DNA of 43,382 nucleotides. Source: Myxococcales bacterium (GTDB lineage Bacteria; Lernaellota; Lernaellaia; Lernaellales; Lernaellaceae). Each line of letters opens with the position of its first letter. Position 1 is the first letter of the stretch. This document shows, piece by piece, positions 1 to 8,273 of this stretch. A program made the position numbers and the translations under genes. The stretch is from assembly GCA_012517325.1 (NCBI GenBank), contig JAAYVF010000015.1, forward strand, positions 1 to 43,382, read 5' to 3'. The notes below the pieces were generated by a model. It searched no databases and was not told the origin of the DNA. It was given only the letters and a program-made list of their open reading frames with translations.

Positions 1-385
1 TGCCGACCGTCACGGTGATCGGGTTGGACCGCGCTTCCTTGCCCCGGGCGGTGACGCGGGCCACGAGGGTGAAGCGGCCGGCGCGGCGCGCCAGCAGCGT
101 AAAGACGAATTGGCGATTGACCGACAGTTGCCCGTTGACGAAGTTGACGCTGCTCTGGGTCGAACTGCCGACGATTTCCAACCCGTCGGCCCCCAGCAGC
201 TCCGGTGCACTGCCGGAGCGGCCTTCCGCGCTGACGACCGCCTGAAAGGTGTCGCCCACCGCGACCGCCGTCGGCTGAACGGACAAGCGCAGCGACACCC
301 CCTGCGCGACGGCGGGCACCGCCGCCAGCAGGCAGGCCAAACAGGCCGCCGCGATCAGACTACCAATCCTTGTCCTCATCCTCAT
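1..385 (-). CDS. batD: BatD-like aerotolerance protein, N-terminal part (runs off the left edge)
   Basis: This is the 5' end of a minus-strand gene cut by the window edge, so about 128 codons are visible. I chose the ATG at 385 because it overlaps the end of batC by about 25 bases and gives a clear signal peptide (basic start, hydrophobic run, then AVPAVAQG); an ATG at 379 is an alternative. After the signal comes a beta-rich domain that contains GSSTQSSVNFVNGQ, a segment typical of BatD family proteins (residues about 75-90). In the family, BatD is a membrane-anchored periplasmic protein encoded with the VWA proteins BatA and BatB and the TPR protein BatC; the exact molecular role is unsettled. 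Here it is the seventh gene of the moxR-bat operon. The C-terminal membrane helix expected of the family is outside the window. Confidence 0.85.
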   Translation of the reverse strand, partial: MRMRTRIGSLIAAACLACLLAAVPAVAQGVSLRLSVQPTAVAVGDTFQAVVSAEGRSGSAPELLGADGLEIVGSSTQSSVNFVNGQLSVNRQFVFTLLARRAGRFTLVARVTARGKEARSNPITVTVG

Positions 386-1250
386 CCGACTTTTCCGTCT
401 GCAACCGTTGCTGCAATTGTTGTTGTTCTTCCTTTTGTAATGCGTCCAGGATGGCCGCCGCAACCGCGGGATCGATCTGGTCGGGAGACGGCGTCGCCTC
501 CTGAGCCTCGCCGGCCTCGCCTTGCTGTTCCTCGGCGGATTGCTGTTCTTGTTGTTGTTGCTGCTGCTGGTCCTGCGGCTGGGGGGTCGATTGCTGCTCG
601 CCCTGTTTTTTCTGCTGATCCTGTTTTTGTTGATCCTGCTTGTCCTGATCTTGCTGATCCTGATCCTGCTTGTCCTGATCCTGCTGTTCCTGGTCCTGTT
701 TGTCCTGATCCTGCTTGTCCTGATCCTGCTGATCCTGGTCCTGTTTGTCCTGATCCTGCTTGTTTTGATCCTGCTGTTTCTTGTCCTGATCCTGCTTTTT
801 CTGTTCGTCCTGCTCCTGTTTTTTCTGCTGGGCGTAAAGCAGGTTGTGCTTGGCGTCCTCGTCGTTCGGATTCAGGCGCAGCGATTGGCGCAGGCTTTGA
901 ATGGCGCTGCCGTAATCCTGCAGCGCGATTTGCGCGGTGCCGCGATTGTACAGGGCGCGGGAACGCAGGCCCGGGTCGTCGGTGGTCAGCGCGTTGGTAT
1001 AGGCCTTGAGGGCGTCGGCCGGATTGCCTTTCTTGAACAGCGCGTTGCCCAGGTTGATCTGCACCTCGGGGCGGGACGGATCGAGTTCGGCGGCCTGCTG
1101 ATAATCAGCCAGCGCCTCGTCGATCTTCCCCGCCGCGAACGCCTGATTGCCGCGGCTGACCAACCCGGGAACGCTGTCGGCCCGGCTCGCCGGCGCCCAG
1201 GCCAGCCCGCCCAGGAACAACAACAGCAGCAGCCATCCCGCGCGTTTCAT
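360..1250 (-). CDS. batC: BatC-like TPR protein with Gln/Asp/Lys-rich tract
   Basis: A 296-residue exported TPR protein. It opens with a signal peptide (MKRAGWLLLLLFLGGLAWAP, then ASRADS). Three or so TPR units follow at residues about 28-140, with typical phrases such as AEVQIN-type NLGNALFKKGN and ALYNRGTAQIALQDYGSAI. Residues about 143-235 are a low-complexity stretch built from QDQDKQDQ-like units, and the tail is again acidic. BatC proteins of the Bat operon are TPR proteins thought to scaffold the BatA/BatB VWA proteins in the envelope. The gene overlaps batB by 4 bases upstream and batD by about 25 bases downstream, so translational coupling is likely. The repeat tract is made of short DNA repeats (tcctgatcctg-like units on the plus strand) and its length probably varies among strains. 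Identification rests on TPR content plus operon position. Confidence 0.85.
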   Translation of the reverse strand: MKRAGWLLLLLFLGGLAWAPASRADSVPGLVSRGNQAFAAGKIDEALADYQQAAELDPSRPEVQINLGNALFKKGNPADALKAYTNALTTDDPGLRSRALYNRGTAQIALQDYGSAIQSLRQSLRLNPNDEDAKHNLLYAQQKKQEQDEQKKQDQDKKQQDQNKQDQDKQDQDQQDQDKQDQDKQDQEQQDQDKQDQDQQDQDKQDQQKQDQQKKQGEQQSTPQPQDQQQQQQQEQQSAEEQQGEAGEAQEATPSPDQIDPAVAAAILDALQKEEQQQLQQRLQTEKSDEDEDKDW

Positions 1251-2248
1251 CCCTGCCTCCGCTTACGCCGCCCCAGCAGGCTTTCCGCCGCCAGCAGCGC
1301 CACGGCCGGCAGCAAAAACCACTGGTATTGCTCCTTGTACCGCACGACCGTGCTCGACTTGAGATCGCGGCCCTTCATCGCCGCCAGCGTGCCGGCGATT
1401 TTTTGCACGTCCTCGCCGCCGTAAGAGGCAGGGACGAACTGGCCGCCGGTGACGGCCGACAAAATCTGCAACGGTTCCGGTTCGAGCCGCGTGTAGACGA
1501 TGTTGCCGCTCCGGTCGCGTTTGAAATTCTCTTCCTTGCCGTCGTGAAGCGGAATCGGCACGCCGTGCGCGCCGCCGATGCCGATCGTATGGATGATGAG
1601 CTTCTGTTTCTCGGCCTGGCGCGCCGCTTCCTCGATGCCGCCCGCGTGGTCCTCGCCGTCGGAAAGAATGATCAGCACCTTTTCGAACTGCTCGTCGGCG
1701 GTGAACAGCTTGAGCGCACCCTCGACCGCCGTCTTCAGCCCGGTGCCCGAGCGGCCCACCGCCTGCGCGTCGAGCGCGTCGATCAGCATCTTGGCGGCGC
1801 CGTGGTCGAACGACAGCGGCCAGCGCAGCACCGACGAACCGGCGAAGGGCAGCACCGCCACGCGGTCGCTGCCGATCGCGTCCAGCAGCCGGCCGGCGAT
1901 CACCTTGGCCTGGCCGAGACGGTCGGGCATGGCGTCGCGGGCCAGCATCGAAACCGATACGTCGATCGCCAGCACGATGTCGATGCCGCGGCGCTGCACC
2001 TCGACGTAATCGAAGCCGAATTGCGGCCGCGCGGCCGCGATCACCAGGAACGTCACGGCCAGCGCCTGCAAGGCCTGCCTTAGCGCCACCCCGCCGGGCC
2101 GCGCGGTTCGCAAGGCCGCGCGCTGTTCGGCCGCCGGCAACAGCCTTTCCAGCCGCCGCCGCGAGCGGCGGCGCAGGAGCCAGGCGCCCAGCAGCATCAA
2201 CGGCACCAGGGCCAGCAGCGACAGAACCTCGGGATGCGCGAACCGCAT
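1247..2248 (-). CDS. batB: BatB-like VWA domain membrane protein
   Basis: A 333-residue VWA protein. N-terminal helices at residues about 8-25 and 55-75 (ALQALAVTFLVIAAARP) flank a short basic segment, and the VWA domain follows at about 85-290 with the metal-ion site DVSVS (Asp-x-Ser-x-Ser) and the later LSDGEDH segment. A hydrophobic helix near the C-terminus (WFLLPAVALLAAESLLG) should anchor it, placing the VWA domain in the periplasm. BatA and BatB are paired VWA proteins of the Bat operon, linked in Bacteroides and Leptospira to oxygen tolerance or envelope stress. It starts directly after the batA stop codon and overlaps batC by 4 bases. All metal-site residues are present. Which of the two VWA proteins is A and which is B is assigned by gene order. 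Confidence 0.88.
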   Translation of the reverse strand: MRFAHPEVLSLLALVPLMLLGAWLLRRRSRRRLERLLPAAEQRAALRTARPGGVALRQALQALAVTFLVIAAARPQFGFDYVEVQRRGIDIVLAIDVSVSMLARDAMPDRLGQAKVIAGRLLDAIGSDRVAVLPFAGSSVLRWPLSFDHGAAKMLIDALDAQAVGRSGTGLKTAVEGALKLFTADEQFEKVLIILSDGEDHAGGIEEAARQAEKQKLIIHTIGIGGAHGVPIPLHDGKEENFKRDRSGNIVYTRLEPEPLQILSAVTGGQFVPASYGGEDVQKIAGTLAAMKGRDLKSSTVVRYKEQYQWFLLPAVALLAAESLLGRRKRRQG

Positions 2249-3232
2249 TTACTCCACCTTCCGTAGCGGGCCGCCGCCCAGCAGCAGTTCCAGGAACAGC
2301 AGCGCGACGCCGGCCCAGACCAGCGGCTCGAAACGGTCCTGGTAGTGCGTGGCCTTCTCGCGCTCGACCTGCGTTTTTTCCATCCGGTCGATTTCGTCGA
2401 AGATGTGCCCCAGGCCTTCGGCGTCGGTGGCGCGGAAATACTTGCCGTTGCCGGTCCGGGCGATCTGCTGGAGCGCTTCCTCGTCGAGCTGGTCGTCGAT
2501 CGGCACGAGCCGCTGGCGACCGAACGCGTCGCGGATCGGAATCACCGACCGGCCGCGGATGCCGACGCCGACGGTGTAGATTTTCATGTTCAAGGACTTG
2601 GCGAGGCGCGCGGCGGTGATCGGGTCGATTTTGCCGGCGTTGTTGTTGCCATCGGTCAGCAGCACGATGACGCGGCTCTTGCCCGGCGCGTCGCGCAGCC
2701 GGTTGACCGCCGTGGCCAGCGCCATGCCGATCGCCGTCGAATCGCCGAGCATCCCCGATTGCGCCTGCTCCACCAACTGCACCAGCACCTCGTGATCGAC
2801 CGTCAGCGGGCACTGGGTGACGGCTTCGGTGCCAAACAGCACCAGCCCCAGCCGGTCGCCCACCCGGCCCTCGATGAACTTCGCGGTGACGCGCTTGGCC
2901 ACCGTGATGCGGTCGTCGGGCTTGAAATCGAGCGCGCGCATCGACTCGGACACGTCGAGCACCAGTAGGATGTCGATGCCCTCGCTCTTGATGCGCTCGG
3001 TCACCTTGGCGGCCATCGGCCGGGCGACCGCGAAGGCCAGCACGGCGATCGCCAGAATCCGCAGCAGCAGGGGCAGTTTGCGCAACCGCTGCCGCCAGCC
3101 GGCCGGCAAATCGCGGAACGCGGCGGCGTCGCCGACCAGCAGCGTCGCCTCGCGCTTGCCCCGCCAGCGCAGGACGAGCACCAGCAGCGGCAGCAGCAGC
3201 AACAGCAAAAACCAGGGTTGCCCGAAGCTCAT
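2249..3232 (-). CDS. batA: BatA-like VWA domain membrane protein
   Basis: A 327-residue paralogue of the next gene in the operon. It has an N-terminal membrane helix (PWFLLLLLLPLLVLVLRW), a second helix before the VWA domain (LLRILAIAVLAFAVARP), the VWA domain at residues about 85-285 with an intact DVSES metal site and LTDGNNNAG, and a C-terminal helix (PLVWAGVALLFLELLLGG). This three-helix plan is standard for BatA/BatB. The start ATG overlaps the preceding gene's stop by 4 bases (ATGA). Expected location is the inner membrane with the VWA domain outside. In the family, it works with the upstream MoxR ATPase, which is thought to act as a chaperone for VWA partners; that link is established for MoxR/VWA pairs generally, not shown for this organism. 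Confidence 0.88.
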   Translation of the reverse strand: MSFGQPWFLLLLLLPLLVLVLRWRGKREATLLVGDAAAFRDLPAGWRQRLRKLPLLLRILAIAVLAFAVARPMAAKVTERIKSEGIDILLVLDVSESMRALDFKPDDRITVAKRVTAKFIEGRVGDRLGLVLFGTEAVTQCPLTVDHEVLVQLVEQAQSGMLGDSTAIGMALATAVNRLRDAPGKSRVIVLLTDGNNNAGKIDPITAARLAKSLNMKIYTVGVGIRGRSVIPIRDAFGRQRLVPIDDQLDEEALQQIARTGNGKYFRATDAEGLGHIFDEIDRMEKTQVEREKATHYQDRFEPLVWAGVALLFLELLLGGGPLRKVE

Positions 3233-4251
3233 GCCTTTTTCTCCCCGGTTTCGTCCGCCGCCGTTTCAGCGGCCGCGGCCGGATCGGCCGCCTCGCCTTC
3301 CGGCGCAACGCCCACGGCGGAAGTCGCCACCGGCGGCGCTAGAATCGGCCGCGTATCCTGGACCAGCTTGCGAGCCCCGTCGCGGTCGGCGGTCCAACGC
3401 CCCGGCGGCACCGGCAGGCCGGCGAATTTCGCGCGGTCGGCCACGCGCAGCAGATCGGCCAGAAAATCCTCGTGGCCTTTCAGATCCAGCCCGCGCAGAT
3501 CGGCCAGGATTTCGGTCGTGGTCCGCTCGAGCGCCGGAAAATGGAAACGGCCCTCGAGGTATTCGCGCACGATGTCGGTCAGTTCGCTGTAATAGGGCTT
3601 GGCCTCCTGGCGAAACAGCCATGCTTCGAGTTCGGGGCCGACCAGCCGCCGCAGGGCGCGGATGTCGGGCGGTTCGTCGGGTTCGGCCTTTGCGAGTTTG
3701 CCGCCGCGCCGGCGCAGCCGGCGCACCAGCCAGACGATCAGCACCACGAGCAGGGCGGCGCCGAGGGCGGCCGCTGCGGCGATCAGGCCGATCTTCAGCC
3801 AGTCGCGCTTGATATTCTCCTGCCCCTTGATCGCGCGGGCGTCCTGATCGACGAGCGGCGCCACCACCTCGAGGATCAGCTCCGGCGGGGTGTCGGTTTC
3901 GACCTTGCCCGCGGAATCGGTCAGGCGCAGCGGCCAGGCCGGCAACGGCACCTTGCCGGAACCGAAGACGACCAGATCGCAGGCCATTTCCAGGCGGCGA
4001 TGCCCGCCGGGAAAATCGTGGATGACCGGCTGGGCGCAACCGACCACGTCGAACTGATCGGTCGCGGCGGGCGGGCGCGGCGGCGCGACGTTCCAGCCTT
4101 CGGGCCATTCGGCGAACAGGGTGTAGGTCACGTGCTGGGCCATGGAAACCGTTTGGGGCGTGACGGAAGCGCCGAGCACGACCTCGTGCGCGAAGGCCGC
4201 TCCGGCCCCGGCCAGCAGCAATCCGAGGGCAAGGAGGAAGGCGCGTTTCAT
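3229..4251 (-). CDS. DUF4381-like membrane protein of the bat operon
   Basis: A 340-residue exported membrane protein. A signal peptide (MKRAFLLALGLLLAGAGAAFA) leads into a beta-rich periplasmic domain (residues about 22-145) resembling the extracellular part of BatD proteins. One membrane helix follows at about 152-175 (LIAAAAALGAALLVVLIVWL), then a basic stretch and a cytoplasmic helical domain containing YSELTDIVREYLEGRF and the TTTEIL phrase. That cytoplasmic pattern is seen in BatD/DUF4381 proteins between DUF58 and VWA genes in moxR operons. The C-terminal 40 residues are Ala/Glu-rich and look disordered. Both neighbours overlap by 4 bases. The function is unknown; it presumably links a periplasmic sensor or ligand domain to the DUF58/MoxR side. 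Confidence 0.75.
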   Translation of the reverse strand: MKRAFLLALGLLLAGAGAAFAHEVVLGASVTPQTVSMAQHVTYTLFAEWPEGWNVAPPRPPAATDQFDVVGCAQPVIHDFPGGHRRLEMACDLVVFGSGKVPLPAWPLRLTDSAGKVETDTPPELILEVVAPLVDQDARAIKGQENIKRDWLKIGLIAAAAALGAALLVVLIVWLVRRLRRRGGKLAKAEPDEPPDIRALRRLVGPELEAWLFRQEAKPYYSELTDIVREYLEGRFHFPALERTTTEILADLRGLDLKGHEDFLADLLRVADRAKFAGLPVPPGRWTADRDGARKLVQDTRPILAPPVATSAVGVAPEGEAADPAAAAETAADETGEKKA

Positions 4252-5126
4252 CGACGCCTCCGCTGGCGCGCGTCGAAAAAGCGCATCAGCGCCGGCGCGG
4301 CGCCCTCGTCGGTGCGCAGGGTCAGAAAATCCACGCCGTTGCGCGCGAACAGTTCGGCCAGGCGGCGGCGCTGCTGGGCGGCCCGCAATTCATACCGCCG
4401 CCGCACCAGCGGCTGCGAGGTGTCGATCCACAGCCGTTCGCCGTTCTCGGCGTCCTCCACCTCGATGAGGCCGACCTTCGGCAACGCCACGTCCAGCGGA
4501 TCGAGCACCTCCATCGCCACCAGATCGTGCCGGCCGGCCACGGCGCGCAATTCGCGCTCGAACGGCAGCGGCGAACGGAAATCGCTGATCAACACCACCA
4601 CCGCGCGGCGGTGGCGCACCTTGCGCAGATGGGCCAGCGCCTGGGCGATGTCCGTGCCGACGCCGACGGTTTCGCCGGCCAGCAGATCGCGGATGACGCG
4701 CCAGACGTGCTTGCCGCCCTTACGCGGCGGCACGTACTGCTCGATGCGGTCGGTGAACCGCAACAAGCCGACCTTGTCGCCCATGGAAACGGCGGAGAAG
4801 GCGAGGATGGCGGCGGCCTCGGCGGCCAGTTCGCGCTTGCCGCGCACCGAGCCGAAAATGCCCGAGGCGCTGACATCGACCACCAGCAGCAGGGTCAGTT
4901 CGCGTTCCTCGGTGAACAGTTTGACGAACGGCTCGCCGGTGCGGGCGGTGACGTTCCAGTCGATGTCGCGGATCGGATCGCCCGCCTGGTAGGGACGCAC
5001 CTGGTCGAATTGCGAACCGCGGCCGCGGAAGACGGAATGGTAGGCGCCGGAAAATCCGGTTTCCACCTGTTTCCGGGTCGTGATCGCCACCCGGCGGATG
5101 CGGCGTATGGCCTGTTCGGTCAGCAT
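4248..5126 (-). CDS. DUF58 (VWA-fold) cytoplasmic protein
   Basis: A 292-residue soluble protein of the DUF58 family, the constant partner of MoxR ATPases. The family signature is near the N-terminus: FRGRGSQFDQVRPYQAGDP followed by IRDIDWNVTARTGEPFVK. The VWA-like half begins at about residue 75 (LLLVVDVSAS, a usable Asp-x-Ser-x-Ser metal site) and includes LISDFRSPLPFE. No signal peptide or membrane helix is seen, so it should be cytoplasmic. It lies 19 bases downstream of moxR and overlaps the next gene by 4 bases. The MoxR-DUF58 pair is believed to remodel or activate the VWA proteins; direct biochemistry for this pairing is limited. Confidence 0.88.
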   Translation of the reverse strand: MLTEQAIRRIRRVAITTRKQVETGFSGAYHSVFRGRGSQFDQVRPYQAGDPIRDIDWNVTARTGEPFVKLFTEERELTLLLVVDVSASGIFGSVRGKRELAAEAAAILAFSAVSMGDKVGLLRFTDRIEQYVPPRKGGKHVWRVIRDLLAGETVGVGTDIAQALAHLRKVRHRRAVVVLISDFRSPLPFERELRAVAGRHDLVAMEVLDPLDVALPKVGLIEVEDAENGERLWIDTSQPLVRRRYELRAAQQRRRLAELFARNGVDFLTLRTDEGAAPALMRFFDARQRRRR

Positions 5127-5145
5127 GGCCCCCGGCTCCCGCGCC

Positions 5146-6141
5146 TCACGGCACCTCGACGTTGTCGAAGACGGCCTTCACCAGATCCTCAACCGTTTTC
5201 TCCTCCGCCTCGGCCTCGTAACTGGGAATGATGCGGTGCCGCAGCACGTCGGGGCCGATGGCTTTGATGTCCTCGGGCGTGACGTAGGCGCGGTGCCGCA
5301 GGAAGGCGTGGCAGCGCGCGGCGGCCAGCAGACCCAGGCTGGCGCGCGGGCTGGCGCCGTACTCGAACAGCGCCGCCCAATCCTTCAGGCCCCGAACCTG
5401 ATCCGGATAGCGGGTCGCGAACACCAGGTCGAGGATGTAGCGCTCGATCTTCTCGTCGACGCGCACCCGGTGCGCCACCTGGCGCATTTCCAGCAGGTGG
5501 GCCGGCGTCAGCACCTTGTCGATTTCCGGCAGCACCGCCGAGCCGATGCGTTCGATAATCAGCTTTTCCTCCTCGCGCGTCGGGTAATCGATCCGCAGCT
5601 TGAGCAGGAAGCGGTCGCGCTGGGCCTCGGGCAGCGGATAGGTGCCTTCCTGCTCGATCGGGTTCTGGGTGGCGAACACCAGGAAGGGCGACGGCAATTG
5701 GTGGGTGGCGTCGCCGATGGTCACCTGGCGTTCTTCCATGGCTTCGAGCAGGGCGCTTTGCACCTTGGCGGGGGCGCGGTTGATTTCGTCGGCGAGGATC
5801 AGGTTGGCGAAAACCGGGCCGAGCTTGGGAACAAATTCGCCCGTTTCCTTGCGGTAGATCAAGGTGCCCACGAGATCGGCGGGCAGGAGGTCGGGCGTGA
5901 ACTGAATGCGGGAGAACTTGGCGTCGATGGCCGCGGCGAAGGTCTTGACCGCCAGGGTCTTGGCCAGGCCGGGCATGCCCTCGAGCAGCACGTGGCCGTC
6001 GGCCAGGATGGCGATTAAAATCCGCTCGACCATACCCTTCTGGCCGATGATCCGCTTGCCGATTTCCGTCAACAAGCGATCGACCATCGCCGACTGGTCG
6101 ACGATTTCCCGTTCGATACGTTCCAACTCGCTGGATATCAT
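5146..6141 (-). CDS. moxR: MoxR family AAA+ ATPase
   Basis: A 331-residue AAA+ ATPase, first gene of the bat operon. Walker A is GMPGLAKT (residues about 53-60), Walker B is LILADEINRAP (about 115), sensor 1 is FATQNPIEQEGTYPLPEAQ, and the lid domain includes ARYPDQ-like and GASPRASLGLL segments. Length and motifs are those of MoxR proper, which act as chaperone-like ATPases on VWA-domain partners. The ATG follows a good ribosome site (TGAGGAGAAAAGGCC before ATG). A sigma-70-like promoter lies about 100 bases upstream (6250-6278). All catalytic motifs look intact. Confidence 0.95.
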   Translation of the reverse strand: MISSELERIEREIVDQSAMVDRLLTEIGKRIIGQKGMVERILIAILADGHVLLEGMPGLAKTLAVKTFAAAIDAKFSRIQFTPDLLPADLVGTLIYRKETGEFVPKLGPVFANLILADEINRAPAKVQSALLEAMEERQVTIGDATHQLPSPFLVFATQNPIEQEGTYPLPEAQRDRFLLKLRIDYPTREEEKLIIERIGSAVLPEIDKVLTPAHLLEMRQVAHRVRVDEKIERYILDLVFATRYPDQVRGLKDWAALFEYGASPRASLGLLAAARCHAFLRHRAYVTPEDIKAIGPDVLRHRIIPSYEAEAEEKTVEDLVKAVFDNVEVP

Positions 6142-6249
6142 GGCCTTTTCTCCTCAATAACCGGTCGAACCACCCGTTGGCGAATACCGGGATTTTGCCA
6201 CACAGACACCCGGATTCGCCTCCTGGTTTGATCGAATAAAAGCGGATGC

Positions 6250-6278
6250 AAAATATGTGGAAAATCAACCGGTGGCAA
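6250..6278 (-). promoter_or_regulatory. Sigma-70-like promoter of the moxR-bat operon
   Basis: On the minus strand: -35 TTGCCA (6278-6273), a 17-base spacer, and -10 TATTTT (6255-6250). Transcription would begin near 6243, giving a leader of about 100 bases before the moxR ATG. It is the best hexamer pair in the 212-base gap between the radical SAM gene and moxR. Predicted only from similarity to the consensus. Confidence 0.45.
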
Positions 6279-6288
6279 GCCACGCCGC

Positions 6289-6315
6289 GATCGTCGTTTT
6301 TATAAAACGGCGATC
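6289..6315. terminator. Palindrome between the YgiQ-type gene and moxR, possible terminator or operator
   Basis: GATCGTCGTTTT, a 3-base spacer TAT, then AAAACGGCGATC: two 12-base arms with a single mismatch. It sits about 40 bases after the radical SAM gene's stop and just upstream of the putative moxR promoter. The inner arm is T/A-rich, so it could work as a weak terminator for the first gene or as a protein-binding operator for the second. Confidence 0.4.
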
Positions 6316-6353
6316 CCTTTGAACCGATCAACCGATCGGTCTACCTCGTCTTT

Positions 6354-8231
6354 TCATTCAAACGGCGACCATTGCGGCTCGCTCTTCAACAGGCACTGGC
6401 ATTCGCTGCCGACCAGGTCCAGTCGGTTGGCCTCTTTCAACGCCTCGAACACGTACCGTTCGTTCTGCGGCTTGTAAAATTGGAAGAGGCTGCGCTGCAG
6501 TTTGCGCTCGCGGTAGGCCAGCGGCCGGTAGACCGGTTCTTCGGAGGACGGATCGATGCCGGTGTAGTACATGCAGGCGGAATCCGTGCCCGGCATGGGT
6601 ACAAAATCCTGGATCTGGCATTGATCCAGGCCGTGCTGTTTCAGGAATTGGGCGATCTCGATCGCGCTTTCCAACCGGCTGCCGGGGTGGGCGCTGATGA
6701 AATACGGGGTGATCGACAAGTCGCCCAGCTCGAACTTGCCCTTCAAATGGTTGAATTTCTCGATGAAGCGCTCGATCGTGCCGTTGTGATATTTGCGCAG
6801 GCGCCGATTCACTTCTTCAGAGACATGCTCGAGCGGCAATTTGAGGTGGCCGGAAAGGAAATGGCGCATCACCTCTTCCAGAAATTTTTCGCCGACCGGA
6901 TCGGCCTCGAGCAAGTCGATCCGCAAGTGGCTCGACAGATAGCAACGTTCCACGCCGTCCACCGAACGCACCGCCTGCAGCAGATCCAGGTAATCCGAAT
7001 GATCCACCTTCAGGTTGGGACAACGATCGGGTTCCAGGCAACTGCGGCGGGTGCATTGCCCCTTGGCGTCGATGTCGAGCTGGCAGCCCATGCCGTACAT
7101 GTTCGCCACCGGGCCGCCGACGTTGCTGATCCAGCCCCGGAAATACCGGAACCCGGAAATCAGCATGGCTTCCTTGATGATCGATTCCTTGCTGCGCTGG
7201 CTGATGTAGCGGCCTTCGTACTGCCGTTGATTGCAGAACGTGCAATCGCCGAAGCAGCCGCGATGGGTCGTCAACGAGAATTTCACGGTTTCGAACGAGG
7301 GTATCGGCCCGGCTTCGCGATACCGCGGATGCGGGGTCCGCGAATACGGCAGCGCGTGGATCCGGTCCAGTTCGCCGGTGGACAGCGGCCGCTGCGGCGG
7401 CGTCTGCACCAGCACGCAATCGTCGTAACGCTGCACGAGCGGGCGGGAACCGCAGTGGTAGTCGCTGTTGGCCGCGACCAGCCGCTGAAAATCGACGAAG
7501 GTCTGTTTGGAAAGTTTCAACTCGCCGTAGCCGGGCAATTCGATGTATTCCGGCGGCAGCAGCTTTTCCGCCTCGTTCATTTTGTCTTTGGTGATCTTGT
7601 AGACCAGGCCGCGAATGTTCCGGCAGTCGAACACCGAGCCGTTGCGCGCCAGCACCTGCGCGACCTGGGTCATCGCCCGTTCGCCGGGCCCGATGAGCAA
7701 AAGGTCGGCCGGGCATTCGGCGAGCAGGCCGGGGCGCAGCGCGTCGTCCCAGAAATCGAAATGAGCCAGCTTGCGGCCGGACGCCTCGATGCCCGTCAGC
7801 ACGATGGGCACGTCCGGAAAGGTGTCGTGAATCAGTTCGGCGTAAACCTTACAGGCGCTGTCCGGGCGCAATCCCGGCAACCGTCCAGGGCTGAAAAAAT
7901 CGATTTTGCGCGGTCGTTTCGTGGGGCTGTAGTTGGCCACCATCGAATCGTTCTTGCCCGCCGAGACCGCGAAGAACAGGCGCGGTTTGCCCAGTTGTTG
8001 AATGTCGTTTTTCGATTGCCAGTCCGGCTGGGCGATATATCCGATGCGCAGACCCATCGTTTCCAACACCCGGCCCAAGATCGCGATCTCAAAGCCGGAG
8101 TGGTCGATAAAGGCGTCGCCGGTCACCAGGATCACGTCAAGTTGATCCCAGCACCGCCATTCCATTTCCCGCCGGCTCATCGGCAGGTGCCGAAAAACCC
8201 GAGTTTCGTCGTTGGGGGTATTCGCTTGCAT
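6354..8231 (-). CDS. ygiQ: YgiQ family radical SAM protein (UPF0313)
   Basis: A 625-residue radical SAM protein with the YgiQ domain order: N-terminal radical-SAM-associated domain (GDAFIDHSGFEIAILGRVLE near residue 40, and TGIEASGRKLAHFDFWDD near 145), a central radical SAM barrel, and a C-terminal DUF3362-type segment (DFVPMPGTDSACMYYTG). The [4Fe-4S] cysteines are in CFGDCTFC (about residue 330), the correct C-x3-C-x2-C spacing. Members normally read CFGGCSFC; the small changes here keep the ligands. The substrate of YgiQ proteins is not known. An AGAGGGAG ribosome site lies about 10 bases before the ATG. The gene stands alone, 42 bases downstream of thiD, and may be cotranscribed with it. 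Confidence 0.92.
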   Translation of the reverse strand: MQANTPNDETRVFRHLPMSRREMEWRCWDQLDVILVTGDAFIDHSGFEIAILGRVLETMGLRIGYIAQPDWQSKNDIQQLGKPRLFFAVSAGKNDSMVANYSPTKRPRKIDFFSPGRLPGLRPDSACKVYAELIHDTFPDVPIVLTGIEASGRKLAHFDFWDDALRPGLLAECPADLLLIGPGERAMTQVAQVLARNGSVFDCRNIRGLVYKITKDKMNEAEKLLPPEYIELPGYGELKLSKQTFVDFQRLVAANSDYHCGSRPLVQRYDDCVLVQTPPQRPLSTGELDRIHALPYSRTPHPRYREAGPIPSFETVKFSLTTHRGCFGDCTFCNQRQYEGRYISQRSKESIIKEAMLISGFRYFRGWISNVGGPVANMYGMGCQLDIDAKGQCTRRSCLEPDRCPNLKVDHSDYLDLLQAVRSVDGVERCYLSSHLRIDLLEADPVGEKFLEEVMRHFLSGHLKLPLEHVSEEVNRRLRKYHNGTIERFIEKFNHLKGKFELGDLSITPYFISAHPGSRLESAIEIAQFLKQHGLDQCQIQDFVPMPGTDSACMYYTGIDPSSEEPVYRPLAYRERKLQRSLFQFYKPQNERYVFEALKEANRLDLVGSECQCLLKSEPQWSPFE

Positions 8232-8273
8232 TGCTTCTCAGCTCCCTCTGATCCAATAAATGCCGTCTCGGAT

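Noticed and set aside
3472-4992. Long plus-strand reading frame opposite the bat genes
   Set aside because: It is antisense to two clear family genes in the same GC-rich region; its protein is Gln/Asp/His/Arg-rich without domains, the usual shadow of high-GC genes. The same applies to long antisense frames at 6372-8543, 17740-20814, 29337-30566, 30916-33198, 35508-37325 and 38718-40196.
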